64,000 bases of DNA from DSOS01 sp035286585 (GTDB taxonomy: Bacteria; Chloroflexota; Anaerolineae; Anaerolineales; UBA4823), in the NCBI GenBank assembly GCA_035286585.1, contig DATEDC010000195.1:4506-68505 (forward strand), read 5' to 3'. The notes beneath the pieces are model-generated. The model ran no database searches and had not been told where the DNA came from. It worked only from the letters and a program-made list of their open reading frames with translations. The translations under genes and the position numbers were made by a program. Position 1 is the stretch's first letter; each line of letters starts with the position of its first letter. Below are positions 52,597-62,638 of the stretch, piece after piece.

Positions 52597-53793
52597 ATGG
52601 CAGAATATTTGTTCCCCTGGCTGTCGGATGTCGACCGCGCCGCCCAATACCTGGCCAGTCTATCACTGTCCACAGCCGCGCAGGCAGCCATGCTCATCCG
52701 GGCCGAACGGCTCTGGGCTTATGCTGGCGAACTCTCGCAACCTGCAATCGAGGAACTGCTCAAGGCTGTCCTCAGGAAGAACCCGGCTGCAGGCGAAAAG
52801 GATATTACCCAGGGCTTGGATATTGCCCAGGGCAAAGACTATGCCCAGTTTGTAGCCTTAGAGTCTAGCGGCAGCGAATACCTGCTTTATAGCACTCGAT
52901 TAGATGAAGGCATGCTGCTGGCGCTGGCCTTTGATATCGAAGTACCTTTCAGCAAAATCAGATTGCAGGCTAACCGCCTGGCGAACGCGCTTAAGGCGCC
53001 GCCTGGCACGGTCTCGCTCGACCAGGATGACTTGCAGCAAGATGAAGACCGCTCCCAACTCGGGTTGCAACCATTATTCCCTCTCGAAGAACTCCCCCCG
53101 CCTACTCCTGCTCTGGCCTCCAGGCCGAGAAATGGAGAGGAGGGCTATACCAACTGGCAGCATGAGACAGAGAGCGACCCATCACGTTCTGAAGACGATT
53201 TGCCCGGTTCTATGAAGGTTGGCGGGTTTGGGGCTCGGGAGCAGGAGACCTCGTGGGGATTCCATAACCCATCTGCGGTGCCGTCTGGTAGAGATCTGTC
53301 TTCAAACTTCACCGCATTGGAAGAAGGTCCGTTGCCGGAGGAGCGACAGCCCCTCGATGGGGAAACGAATCTCGGGCTGCCCAAATACAAAGCCGTACAG
53401 CCGCAACTGGACATCGGTTATACATTTCTGCTTGTGCCGCGCATGCCCGCTCATCGCCTGTTGGGGGAGCTGGCTATTGCCCTGGAAGAGGATATGCGTC
53501 AGCTATCGATGGCATTCGGATGGCGGTTAGAGCGCATGGTGATCCAAACGGAAACCCTGCAGTGGGGAGCCAGGGTAACCCCGAGCACCTCCCCCAGCCG
53601 CCTGGTCCGCCTGATCCGCAAGCATACTTCGCAAAGGTTGTTTGCCCGCTTTCCGCAACTCGAACGCGATAACCCTTCCGGTGACTTTTGGGCGCCGGGT
53701 TATCTGGTGATGAGCAGCACCCGGCCTTTGCCGGCTCAGGTAGTCAAATCTTTTGTCCAGCAGACACGTTTAAATCAAGGAGCGTCTGCTTGA
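52597..53793 (+). CDS. Roadblock/LC7 domain fused to an inactive Y1 (IS200/IS605) transposase-like domain
   Basis: A 398-residue protein not assigned to a named family. Residues about 15-132 look like a Roadblock/LC7 domain (AAMLIRAERLWAYAGEL, FVALESSGSEYLLYSTRLD, LQANRLANAL), a dimerising module that often binds small GTPases. A low-complexity, disordered-looking linker follows (about 140-265). Residues about 270-395 have the order of strands and motifs of a Y1 HUH transposase: FLLVPR, WRLERMVIQTETLQWGARV, TSPSRLVRLIRKHTSQRLF, RFPQL, SGDFWAPGYLVMSS and VVKSFVQQ. The HUH position reads Thr-Leu-Gln (320-322), and the Tyr position is Phe386, so it should not cut DNA. No transposon ends or guide RNA gene flank it. 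polA starts 17 nt downstream. Confidence 0.75.
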   Translation: MAEYLFPWLSDVDRAAQYLASLSLSTAAQAAMLIRAERLWAYAGELSQPAIEELLKAVLRKNPAAGEKDITQGLDIAQGKDYAQFVALESSGSEYLLYSTRLDEGMLLALAFDIEVPFSKIRLQANRLANALKAPPGTVSLDQDDLQQDEDRSQLGLQPLFPLEELPPPTPALASRPRNGEEGYTNWQHETESDPSRSEDDLPGSMKVGGFGAREQETSWGFHNPSAVPSGRDLSSNFTALEEGPLPEERQPLDGETNLGLPKYKAVQPQLDIGYTFLLVPRMPAHRLLGELAIALEEDMRQLSMAFGWRLERMVIQTETLQWGARVTPSTSPSRLVRLIRKHTSQRLFARFPQLERDNPSGDFWAPGYLVMSSTRPLPAQVVKSFVQQTRLNQGASA

Positions 53794-53810
53794 GCGTTTA
53801 TTGGTGAGAA

Positions 53811-56612
53811 ATGCCGCCTACGTTGTATTTAATTGACGGTCATGCCCTGGCATACCGCGCCTATTTTGCATTGTTACGCGCTTCGACGAGCGGCTTCGCC
53901 ACCAGCAAAGGCGAGCCCACGGCGGGAATATTTGGCTTTACCAGCGTTTTGCTGCGCATCCTGGAGCAGGAACGTCCGGATTATCTGGCGGTCGCCTTTG
54001 ATACCGGAAAAACATTCAGGGATGACCTGTATCCTGAATATAAAGGCACGCGAGCGAAGATGCCCGATGACCTGCGAGCGCAGATCGAGCGCATCCGCCA
54101 GCTTGTAGACGCGTTCAACATCCCGCGCCTGGAAGTCGAAGGCTACGAAGCTGATGATGTATTGGGAAGTGTGGCGAAGTGGGCGGTAGGCCAGGGCCTG
54201 GGGGTGAAGATTATAACGGGCGACCGGGATCTGCTCCAACTGGTGGAGGAACGCATCATCGTCAACCTGCCAGGCAAATCGCTTTCCGAGGCGCGCGACT
54301 ACCTGCCCGAGCATGTGCAGGAATATCTCGGCGTGCGCCCCGATCAGGTGGTCGACTATAAAGCCCTGGTAGGCGATAAGTCTGATAATATCCCAGGTGT
54401 GGCAGGGATTGGTGAAAAAACAGCCGCCTCGCTCCTGCAATCGTATGGTAATCTCGACGAAATTTACGCCCATCTGGATGATTTATCAAAAGGCGTGCGC
54501 GAAAAGCTCGCAACGGGACGAGAGGATGCTTACCTGAGCCAGCAGCTATCCAAAATTGTCACTAATCTCTCGATACCCCTGGATCTTGAGCAGGCTCGCC
54601 CACACGATTTCGATCCCGGGCGCATTGAAGCCCTCTTCAGGGAATTGGAATTCCGCACCTTGTTGGGCCGGCTGAGCAGCCTGATGCAGTCCTTTGGGTT
54701 ATCCCAAGCTCAGGCAGGTCGCCAGTTGGGCTTATTCCAGGAACCTGCGCCGCAGGTTATACAGCCAGCGCCGCCCTCTTCAGAGAGATTGAGCGCGCAG
54801 GTGGTCGATACGCCCGAATCGTTGCAGGCATTGGTAAGCCGCCTGGAGCAGGCGCAGGTGATCGCCTTCGATACCGAGACCACCTCCACGGACCAAATGC
54901 TGGCTGATCTGGTGGGAATCGCCCTGGCCGTGGATGGTGACAGCAGCTATTACATTCCAGTGGGTCACCGCAGAGAACTGGGCCAACAGCTGCCGCTGGA
55001 GACCGTCATCGAAGCCCTGCGTAAACCACTGACAGATGCGAAGATACCTAAAGCGGGGCATAACTTGAAATACGATTTCATCCTGCTGGCCCGGAATGGG
55101 TTGAGGGTAACCCCGCTCTCGTTCGATTCGATGATCGCCGAGTGGTTGATAAACCCGGCTTCGCGCAACCTGGGCTTGAAGAACCTGGCGTGGATCCGCT
55201 TGAATTTCAAGATGACAGACATCGAAGATCTGATCGGGAAGGGCAGAAATCAAATCAGCATGGCCGAGGTAGCGATCGATCGGGCGGTCTCTTACGCGGG
55301 AGCGGACGTGAAGGCGGTGCTCCGCCTGATGCCGGTGCTGCAGGGCGAGCTGGAAAAATGCCAGGAGACCAAATTATTCTATGAATTGGAAATGCCCCTG
55401 GTCGAAATTCTGGCAGATATGGAGATGAACGGCATAGTCCTGGACACGCAGTTCCTGGCCACCATGTCTGCCCAACTGCAAGCTCGCCTGGACCAGATCG
55501 AGGATCAGATCCACCGGGTGTCTGGCGATACGTTTAACATCAATTCACCGCAACAGCTCTCCGAGGTCCTTTTTAAGCGGTTGGGGATCCAGCCTCCTGA
55601 CCGAACCCAGAAGACCGCCAGCGGGTTTTATTCCACATCAGCGGAGGTGCTGGAAGCGTTGAGCGGAAAACATCCCATGGTGGACTGGGTTTTAGAATAT
55701 CGAGAACTCTCGAAATTAAAATCCACCTATCTCGATGCTCTGCCATTGCAGGTGAATCCTGCGACCGGGCGAGTGCACACCTCGTACAACCAGACCGGGT
55801 CGGTCACTGGAAGGATCGCCTCCTCGAATCCAAACCTGCAAAATATCCCCATCAGAACCGAGCTGGGCAAACAGGTCCGCCAGGGGTTCGTGGCAGCCCC
55901 CGGACTGAGTTTACTCTCGGTGGATTATTCGCAGATCGAGCTGCGCATCGTCGCCCACATCTCGGGGGACGAAGCCATGCTGGCTGCGTTCCGAGCCGGA
56001 CAGGACATCCACGCGGCTACAGCCGCAAGGATACTTGGCATCCCGATAGAATCAATCACCCCGGATCAGCGCCGGCACGCCAAGGCGATTAACTTCGGGT
56101 TGATCTACGGGATGAGCGCTTATGGATTGACTCGTACAACCGACCTGACCCTGGCGGAAGCGGAGGATTTCGTCGAGTCGTATTTTCACCAGTTTCCCGG
56201 CGTCAAGCGCTACCTGGACTCGATGCGCCGCCAGGCCGTGGAGCGCGAGTATGTGGAGACTTTATTGGGTCGCAGGCGTTACTTTCCAGGCCTGAAGAAT
56301 CAAAGCAACCGCAATATTCGCAATCGCGAAGAACGCGAGGCAATCAATGCCCCCATCCAGGGCGCGGCTGCGGATATCATCAAAATCGCCATGCTGCGGG
56401 TACCCGCTGCCCTGGCAGAAGCGGGTTTGTCAGCGCGCATGCTGCTGCAGGTCCATGACGAGCTGGTCCTGGAGTGCCCAGAGGAGGAATTGAATGCCAC
56501 GGCTCGCTGGGTTCGGGAGGTGATGGAATCAGCCTACCAATTGAAGATACCCTTGCTGACGGAAGCGCGCAGCGGCCTGAACTGGGGAGAAATGGTGCCG
56601 GTGGCTGATTAA
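53811..56612 (+). CDS. polA: DNA polymerase I
   Basis: A 933-residue repair and Okazaki-fragment polymerase. The N-terminal 5' nuclease is complete (YLIDGHALAYRAYFAL, VEGYEADDVLGSVA, GDKSDNIPGVAGIGEKTA). The 3'-5' exonuclease keeps its acidic residues: FDTETTS, HNLKYDF and YAGADVKA. Proofreading therefore looks intact, unlike in Taq-type enzymes. The polymerase has motif A VDYSQIELRI, the O-helix RRHAKAINFGLIYGMSAYG and motif C VHDELVLECP. It follows the Roadblock/Y1-like gene by 17 nt. Confidence 0.97.
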   Translation: MPPTLYLIDGHALAYRAYFALLRASTSGFATSKGEPTAGIFGFTSVLLRILEQERPDYLAVAFDTGKTFRDDLYPEYKGTRAKMPDDLRAQIERIRQLVDAFNIPRLEVEGYEADDVLGSVAKWAVGQGLGVKIITGDRDLLQLVEERIIVNLPGKSLSEARDYLPEHVQEYLGVRPDQVVDYKALVGDKSDNIPGVAGIGEKTAASLLQSYGNLDEIYAHLDDLSKGVREKLATGREDAYLSQQLSKIVTNLSIPLDLEQARPHDFDPGRIEALFRELEFRTLLGRLSSLMQSFGLSQAQAGRQLGLFQEPAPQVIQPAPPSSERLSAQVVDTPESLQALVSRLEQAQVIAFDTETTSTDQMLADLVGIALAVDGDSSYYIPVGHRRELGQQLPLETVIEALRKPLTDAKIPKAGHNLKYDFILLARNGLRVTPLSFDSMIAEWLINPASRNLGLKNLAWIRLNFKMTDIEDLIGKGRNQISMAEVAIDRAVSYAGADVKAVLRLMPVLQGELEKCQETKLFYELEMPLVEILADMEMNGIVLDTQFLATMSAQLQARLDQIEDQIHRVSGDTFNINSPQQLSEVLFKRLGIQPPDRTQKTASGFYSTSAEVLEALSGKHPMVDWVLEYRELSKLKSTYLDALPLQVNPATGRVHTSYNQTGSVTGRIASSNPNLQNIPIRTELGKQVRQGFVAAPGLSLLSVDYSQIELRIVAHISGDEAMLAAFRAGQDIHAATAARILGIPIESITPDQRRHAKAINFGLIYGMSAYGLTRTTDLTLAEAEDFVESYFHQFPGVKRYLDSMRRQAVEREYVETLLGRRRYFPGLKNQSNRNIRNREEREAINAPIQGAAADIIKIAMLRVPAALAEAGLSARMLLQVHDELVLECPEEELNATARWVREVMESAYQLKIPLLTEARSGLNWGEMVPVAD

Positions 56613-56675
56613 GCTATCGAACGCGATACTGGCGTTGTGCTCCTTTTTCAAATGGGATAGTTTGCAGGAGTTGTT

Positions 56676-59003
56676 ATGAGTGGGACAGAAGAAATATTCC
56701 AGCGGGTAATGGATCAGGGTCATTCTGCCGCATGGGATCAAAAATGGGACCAGGCGGCTGGCTATTACAGCCAGGCGTTAGAAATGTATCCGAATAATAT
56801 TTCTGCGTTAACCAGCCTGGGGCTGGCTCTATATGAACTCCACAGGCTCGAGGATGCGTTGCGCTGTTACATCCAGGCTGCCAAACTGACCCCCAACGAC
56901 CCGCTGCCGCTGGAAAAGATAGCCCATATTTATCGCCAAATGGGAAATAGTAAGTTTGCTCAGGCTGCGGCCACGCGCGCGGCCGAGATTTTCTTAAAAA
57001 ATCATGAGGTCAACAAGGCCTTAGAAAACTGGCAATTCATCGCCCAACTCAATCCGGGATATCTCCCGGCGCATACCCGGTTGGCGTACATCTATGAACG
57101 GCTCGGACGCAAAGAGGATGCGGCTGGCGAATACCTGGCGCTGGCAAGCCTTCTGCAAAAGGCGAACGATGTCGATCGGGCGGTACAGGCAGCCAACCGC
57201 GCAGCGCAAATTAACCCCGGAAGCGCTGATGTCCTGGATGCACTTGCAGCGCTCAGAGAATTCCAACCTGTGCCGATGCCTGACAGGTACGCTAAGAGCC
57301 AGACCAGCACGCAGTCTGCCACGACTCCTGGGTCGGCTGTATCAGCGCAGGTTGAATCTACTGCCGAGGAGCTGGACCCGATATCCGCAGCGCGGCAAAA
57401 ATCTCTGGCAGTGCTGGCTAGCGTCCTGTTCGATGCCGTTGAGGAGGCGGAGGAAGTGGGCGTGGAACGTTCTGGATTCCGCTCGATCATGCGCGGGACA
57501 GGGAAGCTGATGAGCGCCAACGTGGATCGCTCGCGAATCGTGCTGCATGTCAGCCAGGTAATCGAACTGCAGACGCAGGGGGAAGTATCTCAAGCAGCCG
57601 AGGAGCTTGAACGGGCGGTTCAATCGGGCCTGGAAACTGCGGCGGCATATTTTGATTTAGGGTTATTAAAATATCTCGGTGGCGATCTAGAAGAGGCGAA
57701 ACGTTATATGAAATCCGCGCTGCAGAGCCCTGAGTTTGCCTTGGGGGCGCGATTGGTCATGGGGCAGATGCTGCAAAAATCGGGGAAACACAAAGAAGCC
57801 GCGCTTGAATATTTGGAAGCTTTGCGTTTAGCCGAGATCGATGTGCTGCCTAAGGATCAGGCGAAAGAATTGGATCAACGATACGACCCACTGATCGAGT
57901 CGCAAAGGCTGGAGCCGGATCCCCGGGTGCACGAGCGAGTGTGTGAAAATATTTCTGGCCTGCTCATCCAGCCCGGCTGGCAGAAGAGGCTCAGCCAGGC
58001 GCGTAAAGAGATGGCGCAACAAGGGGAGGAGAGTCGAGTCGTGCCGCTGGCGGAGCTGATCATCCAGTCAGGAAGCAGCCAGATTGTAGAAGCAGTGAGT
58101 CGAATAACCGCTCTCGAGAGGGCTGGTCTTTGGCGGTCTGCGATGGAAGAAGCTTATTTTGCGCTGGATTTTGCGCCTACGTACCTGCCCTTGCATTTGC
58201 AGATGGCAGGGTTATTGCTGAGCCAGGGACAGACGCAGGAAGCTATCGAGAAGCTGCTCGTGGTAGCCGAGGCGCATCAGACGCGCGGCGAAGCGAAGCG
58301 GGCGATCGAGATCTACCGCCAGGTGATCGAATTGGCGCCGTTGGAGCTTGCACCGCGCAATTTACTGATTCAACAATTGATCCGTCTCGGCCAGATTGAA
58401 GAGGCTGTCCAGGAATATGTTCATCTGGCGGAGGTGTACTACAACCTGGCAAACCTGGAAAAGGCACGCAGTACGTATGTTGAAGCCTTTAAACTTGCGC
58501 AGCAAGCCAATACGGATCCGTCACTGCGCGCCGGCATCCTACACCACATAGCGGATATCGATCTGCAAAGCCTGGATTGGCGCCAGGCGATTCAGGTCTT
58601 TGAACAAATACGCACCTTGCTGCCCGATGATGAAAAGGCACGTTCCAGCCTGGTGGAGATAAACGTACGCCTTGGGCAAGAGCAAAAAGCCATGGTGGAG
58701 ATCGATAACTACATAGCTTACTTGTTGAAATCGGGGTTCAAGGGCAGGGCAGTCAGTTTTTTGGAGAATCTGAGGCGGGAATATCCTGAGCGATTGGCAA
58801 TCCGTCACCGCCTGGCTTCCTTCTATAAACGCGAGGGCAGGAAAACCGAAGCGATTACCGAATTGGATGCCATCGGGGAAATGCTGGTCGAAGCGGGCAA
58901 AATTGCTGACGCGGCTCGAATCATCGAAGAGATCCTGGCGTTGGGACCGCCGAACGTGGGAGATTATCGTGCATTGTTAGATCAGCTAAAACGGGGGAGT
59001 TGA
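56676..59003 (+). CDS. Large TPR-repeat protein
   Basis: A 775-residue soluble protein built mostly of tetratricopeptide repeats. Repeats are clear at residues about 25-160 (AAGYYSQALEMYPNNISAL, ALRCYIQAAKLTPNDPLPL), and again at about 285-370 and 480-760. A less ordered linker (about 215-250, Ser/Thr/Pro-rich) splits the N-terminal set from the rest. No enzyme domain, signal peptide or membrane segment is seen. It is likely a scaffold. It follows polA by 63 nt with an AGGAG ribosome-binding site. Confidence 0.88.
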   Translation: MSGTEEIFQRVMDQGHSAAWDQKWDQAAGYYSQALEMYPNNISALTSLGLALYELHRLEDALRCYIQAAKLTPNDPLPLEKIAHIYRQMGNSKFAQAAATRAAEIFLKNHEVNKALENWQFIAQLNPGYLPAHTRLAYIYERLGRKEDAAGEYLALASLLQKANDVDRAVQAANRAAQINPGSADVLDALAALREFQPVPMPDRYAKSQTSTQSATTPGSAVSAQVESTAEELDPISAARQKSLAVLASVLFDAVEEAEEVGVERSGFRSIMRGTGKLMSANVDRSRIVLHVSQVIELQTQGEVSQAAEELERAVQSGLETAAAYFDLGLLKYLGGDLEEAKRYMKSALQSPEFALGARLVMGQMLQKSGKHKEAALEYLEALRLAEIDVLPKDQAKELDQRYDPLIESQRLEPDPRVHERVCENISGLLIQPGWQKRLSQARKEMAQQGEESRVVPLAELIIQSGSSQIVEAVSRITALERAGLWRSAMEEAYFALDFAPTYLPLHLQMAGLLLSQGQTQEAIEKLLVVAEAHQTRGEAKRAIEIYRQVIELAPLELAPRNLLIQQLIRLGQIEEAVQEYVHLAEVYYNLANLEKARSTYVEAFKLAQQANTDPSLRAGILHHIADIDLQSLDWRQAIQVFEQIRTLLPDDEKARSSLVEINVRLGQEQKAMVEIDNYIAYLLKSGFKGRAVSFLENLRREYPERLAIRHRLASFYKREGRKTEAITELDAIGEMLVEAGKIADAARIIEEILALGPPNVGDYRALLDQLKRGS

Positions 59004-59024
59004 GCTAATCAGCTTATCCTAGAA

Positions 59025-60002
59025 TTAATACCACAGGCGGAAGGAAGTCACCGCCTGCGTCTGGAAGCCCTCATACGTGATTGTGGCAACTATCTCTACC
59101 TGACCAACGGGTTTATTGTCAAACGAAAAAGTGTGGCTGACGATGCCCTTAGCGTTTGTCACCTGATTTACAAGTATTTGTGCTTTGTCCTTGGACGGCC
59201 AGGTAATCGATAGGGAGACTTCTGCACCGGAGAGAGGCATCAGTTTTTGATCCTGCAAGGTGATATAGATGGTTTGTGATCCGCTTTGGGGTAAAACTGC
59301 GTGCTGGACGAAGGCGCGCGCCTGGATGCCCAGGGTCATCTGCACCATCGGATTCGTTCGCGTTGGGGGAGGTTCGGGTTCCAGTCGGCTTGGATCTTCA
59401 CCGATGAAGTGGAAGTAACGGCGGCCAAGGTCTGTAAGGGTGACCCGTCTGCCTGGAGGCAGCTCAGCATGCCATTCAAAACGAGCGCGTTGGAAGTATT
59501 GGACGATTAATCTATCCCGAATTTCAAAGTTTGAGATCGGGTAGCCGAACAGGGCAGCGCCGCCGTTGGCTTCGAAAAAATCCAGGAAGGCGTAACAGAT
59601 TTTCTTGCCGCTTTCCACAAATTCTCGGCAGGCGGGCAGGTTTGCCGAAGGCTTCAGCTCGGGCCCCGGGGTGTACATCAATTCACCGAGCAAGGAGATT
59701 TTGACCCGAAAATCGGCGGGATTGTCGGGGATAAGCTCGAACCGGGCGCGCTCGAAATATTGAACGTATCGCCCGCCAACTGGTTCCAGGTAGGCTTCCG
59801 TAATTGGGTTGCCGAAGATCATGGCTGGATCTGGCACGCTATCGTAGGTGGCGAGAAATTCCCCAATAACCCAATGACCTTTTGCGGGGAAGTACCTTTG
59901 ATCGCTCGCCGGTTGATACGGACTCTGCGCTACTGATGGTATCCAGCCCTGGCCCACGACAACGATCACGGCAATCAATGCGAGATACCGGTGGACCTTC
60001 AT
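59025..60002 (-). CDS. Secreted protein with paired FGYPI-type repeats and a C-terminal Ig-like domain
   Basis: A 325-residue exported protein with a signal peptide (about 1-25, ending near PSVAQ). Two similar repeats follow: PAMIFGNPITEAYLEPVGGR with VQYFERARFEL, then ALFGYPISNFEIRDRL with VQYFQRARFEW. They resemble a surface repeat often seen in Chloroflexota. The C-terminal part (about 215-325) looks like an Ig-like beta domain (TIYITLQDQKLMPLSGAEVSL, GKIVSHTFSF-type). The ATG at 60002 (MKVHRYLAL) is used because it starts at the signal peptide. Function unknown. It could bind glycan. Confidence 0.8.
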   Translation of the reverse strand: MKVHRYLALIAVIVVVGQGWIPSVAQSPYQPASDQRYFPAKGHWVIGEFLATYDSVPDPAMIFGNPITEAYLEPVGGRYVQYFERARFELIPDNPADFRVKISLLGELMYTPGPELKPSANLPACREFVESGKKICYAFLDFFEANGGAALFGYPISNFEIRDRLIVQYFQRARFEWHAELPPGRRVTLTDLGRRYFHFIGEDPSRLEPEPPPTRTNPMVQMTLGIQARAFVQHAVLPQSGSQTIYITLQDQKLMPLSGAEVSLSITWPSKDKAQILVNQVTNAKGIVSHTFSFDNKPVGQVEIVATITYEGFQTQAVTSFRLWY

Positions 60003-60272
60003 TTGCACAAGATGATTATATGCAAAAACGCGATTAAATACAATAGCCTGTGCAGGAAAAAACCGTCCCACAGCGATTAAAACTATAACCAATTTCCGTG
60101 TGGATGCCCATCTGTTCAGCCGACCTGATCGGCGTTTCTGCAAACGGATTTGTACGCTCGCAGGTCTTAGATTTCGCTGTGCCGAATCTTAACGCTCCCC
60201 ACCCTCCTTGTAGTAGAATAGGTTGGTGGTGCAGACAAATTTCTGTGTCGAGTCCACTGGAATGACGAGTGC

Positions 60273-60626
60273 ATGAAGCCCATCCGTTTTATCGAGGAAC
60301 AAATAGAAGTAATGTTTCCAACGCCGCCTCTCCTGGAGAAGAAACCGGGCTGTCCGGATGGTTTTGCATGGCGAGGCGAGGTGTTTCGCATTACGGAACT
60401 GCTCGAAGAATGGCACGATTATGCCCGTCGCGGGCGGGCGAGTCGCAATATGCGCGAGGCTCACGCCGTCGCCGCGGAACGACGCGGCTCCTGGGGGGTG
60501 GGTAAAGATTATTTCCGGGTCTGCACAGACGCTCAGAGGGTCTTTGACCTGTACTTTGATCGCGCCCCTAAAGGCGTCGAGCACAGAAAGGGCGCCTGGT
60601 TTTTATTCCAGGAGCTGGAGTCCTAA
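60273..60626 (+). CDS. DUF6504 family protein
   Basis: A 117-residue cytoplasmic protein. PGCPDGFAWRGEVFRITELLEEWHDYARRGRA (shown in part) and the aromatic C-terminus YFRVCTDAQRVFDLYFD and GAWFLFQEL match DUF6504, a small family sometimes found near Y-family DNA polymerases (general knowledge; no such gene is nearby). Function unknown. Confidence 0.78.
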   Translation: MKPIRFIEEQIEVMFPTPPLLEKKPGCPDGFAWRGEVFRITELLEEWHDYARRGRASRNMREAHAVAAERRGSWGVGKDYFRVCTDAQRVFDLYFDRAPKGVEHRKGAWFLFQELES

Positions 60627-60661
60627 ATTCGAACTGGCGAGTGTTACTCGGCTGCCATGCC

Positions 60662-62440
60662 ATGACAATCGAAATTATACTACTCCTGGTTATTCTAGGC
60701 ATAACCCTGGTATTTTTCACTTTTGAATGGCTGTCGGTGGATATCGTCGCCCTGGGTGTGTTGCTTTCGCTGGTGCTACTCGGTCTTGTACCGCTGGAGC
60801 GAGCATTTGACAGTTTTGGCAGCGATACGGTGGTACTCATCCTGGGACTGCTGATCCTCACTGCGTCTCTGGTGCGCACCGGGGTGGTGGAGATTACCGG
60901 TCGTTATTTGTTGAAAAGAGTGACCGCCAATCCGAATCGGCTGCTGTGGATGGTGATGGGAGCTGGGGCAGGGATGAGCGCTTTCATGAGCAACACGGCT
61001 GCGGCGGCATTTTTCGTGCCTACTGTGATCGGGCTGGCGAATCGTTTGAAAATCAACGCCTCGCGCTTGCTCATGCCACTGGCATTTGCGGCGATTCTTG
61101 CCAGCTCGGTGACATTCGTAAGCACATCGACGAACATCGTTGTCAGCGGCGTGATGACTCAATATGGCATGCCCCCAATGAGGATGTTCGAGCTGACCCG
61201 GGTTGGTTTGCCGATAGTGGTGGTCGGTTTGTTATACATGGCTTCGATCGGCCAGCGGTTGATGCCTCAACGCGCCAGTCAGGAAGACCTGACGGTTGAG
61301 TTTGATCTGCCCTCGTATCTTACCGAAATATCAATTATGGAGTCCTCGCCTTTAGCAGGGAAGACGCTAGCCGAATCCGGATTAGGACACGACCTGGACA
61401 TCACCGTCTTGCGGATCGTGCGGGATGAAGACAAGCTTCTGGCGCCGCGGGCGGACGAGACACTGGAAAAAGGGGATGTGCTCCTGGTAGAGGCAAATCG
61501 GGATGAAATTATCAAAATAAAGGACTCAGTCGGTATAGGCATCGCTTCCGAAACCCCGCACTACGATCCAGATTTGCAAGCCGAGGACGTGCAGTTGGCC
61601 GAAGTCATCCTGTTGCCACGCTCGCCATTCATCGGACGCCGGCCGCGAGGGTTAGATTTGAGGGAACGATTTGGTTTACAGGTGCTGGCGATCAACCGCC
61701 AGGAACAGACCATCCACCGCAAGATCAGCCAGGTGCCGCTGAGGATGGGCGACGTCCTCCTGGTCCAAGGCCCACGAACGAACATTTCATTACTGGAGAG
61801 AAATAATGCCTTTCGGGTGTTGGGCATGCTAGAAGACGTAACCCCAGACTATTCCCGAGCGCGACTGGCAGTGGGGATATTTATTGGGGCGTTGCTTTTG
61901 GCAACTTTTAACATCCTAACGCTGCCGGTTGCTATTCTGGCGGGTGTGGTGATATCCTTCCTGACCAAATGCATCACCCCAGAAGAGGCCTATCGCGAGG
62001 TGGAGTGGAAAGCGATTATTCTCATCGGCAGCATGTTGGCGTTTGGGAGCGCCATGGAATATACTGGCGCGGCCCAATTCCTTGCCAGGCAGATTGTCCT
62101 GCTCCTGGGGGATGGGAACCCCATCTGGCTCTTGTCTGCGTTCTTTATCCTGACCGTGCTCTTGACACAACCGATGTCGAATCAGGCGGCTGCTGTGGTG
62201 GTGCTGCCGGTGGCAATCCAGGCTGCCTTACAGCTTGGCCTCAATCCAAGAACCTTCGCAATGATGATTGCCGTAGCGGCGAGCACATCGTATATCACAC
62301 CGCTGGAGCCCGCATGCCTGATCGTCTACAGCTTAGGTCATTATAAATTTTTGGATTTCATAAAGGTTGGGTCCCTGTTGACGATTGTGGTCTACATCAT
62401 CGCAATACTGCTTGTCCCACTCATCTGGCCTATATCCTGA
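60662..62440 (+). CDS. SLC13/DASS-type membrane transporter with RCK_C domains
   Basis: A 592-residue transporter of the sodium/sulfate-dicarboxylate (SLC13, CitT/ArsB-like) superfamily. The N-terminal membrane domain has FSTAA-type segments (FMSNTAAAAFFVPTVIGLA, SSVTFVSTSTNIVVSGVM). Two soluble RCK_C (TrkA-C) domains interrupt it at about 205-290 and 295-375 (SPLAGKTLAESGLGHDLDIT, GLDLRERFGLQVLAINRQ). The C-terminal membrane half carries PMSNQAAAVVVLPVAI and SYITPLEPACLIVY, matching helical re-entrant loops. The RCK_C pair suggests regulation by a small ligand. Substrate unknown. The ATG at 60662 is preferred over GTG 60641. Confidence 0.9.
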   Translation: MTIEIILLLVILGITLVFFTFEWLSVDIVALGVLLSLVLLGLVPLERAFDSFGSDTVVLILGLLILTASLVRTGVVEITGRYLLKRVTANPNRLLWMVMGAGAGMSAFMSNTAAAAFFVPTVIGLANRLKINASRLLMPLAFAAILASSVTFVSTSTNIVVSGVMTQYGMPPMRMFELTRVGLPIVVVGLLYMASIGQRLMPQRASQEDLTVEFDLPSYLTEISIMESSPLAGKTLAESGLGHDLDITVLRIVRDEDKLLAPRADETLEKGDVLLVEANRDEIIKIKDSVGIGIASETPHYDPDLQAEDVQLAEVILLPRSPFIGRRPRGLDLRERFGLQVLAINRQEQTIHRKISQVPLRMGDVLLVQGPRTNISLLERNNAFRVLGMLEDVTPDYSRARLAVGIFIGALLLATFNILTLPVAILAGVVISFLTKCITPEEAYREVEWKAIILIGSMLAFGSAMEYTGAAQFLARQIVLLLGDGNPIWLLSAFFILTVLLTQPMSNQAAAVVVLPVAIQAALQLGLNPRTFAMMIAVAASTSYITPLEPACLIVYSLGHYKFLDFIKVGSLLTIVVYIIAILLVPLIWPIS

Positions 62441-62638
62441 TCGATTGGCATTCAGCGAAATTGGTTAAGCTCTTCGCCGCCAAGTGTATGGCAATTTTGA
62501 TCATAGGGGGATATCCTTATCTGGGGCTGGTAACCATATATGGTTTCGCCAGCCATAATGAGCTTGGAGCAGCAGGATGGCGATACTAGTCTGGCGGTCT
62601 TTATTCTGGCTTATACTTATGCGGATGAGAAAAGGGAA

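Noticed and set aside
52597..53793. An intact IS200/IS605 insertion sequence
   Set aside because: The HUH and Tyr residues are missing, the domain is fused to a Roadblock domain, and I see no flanking hairpin ends or tnpB.
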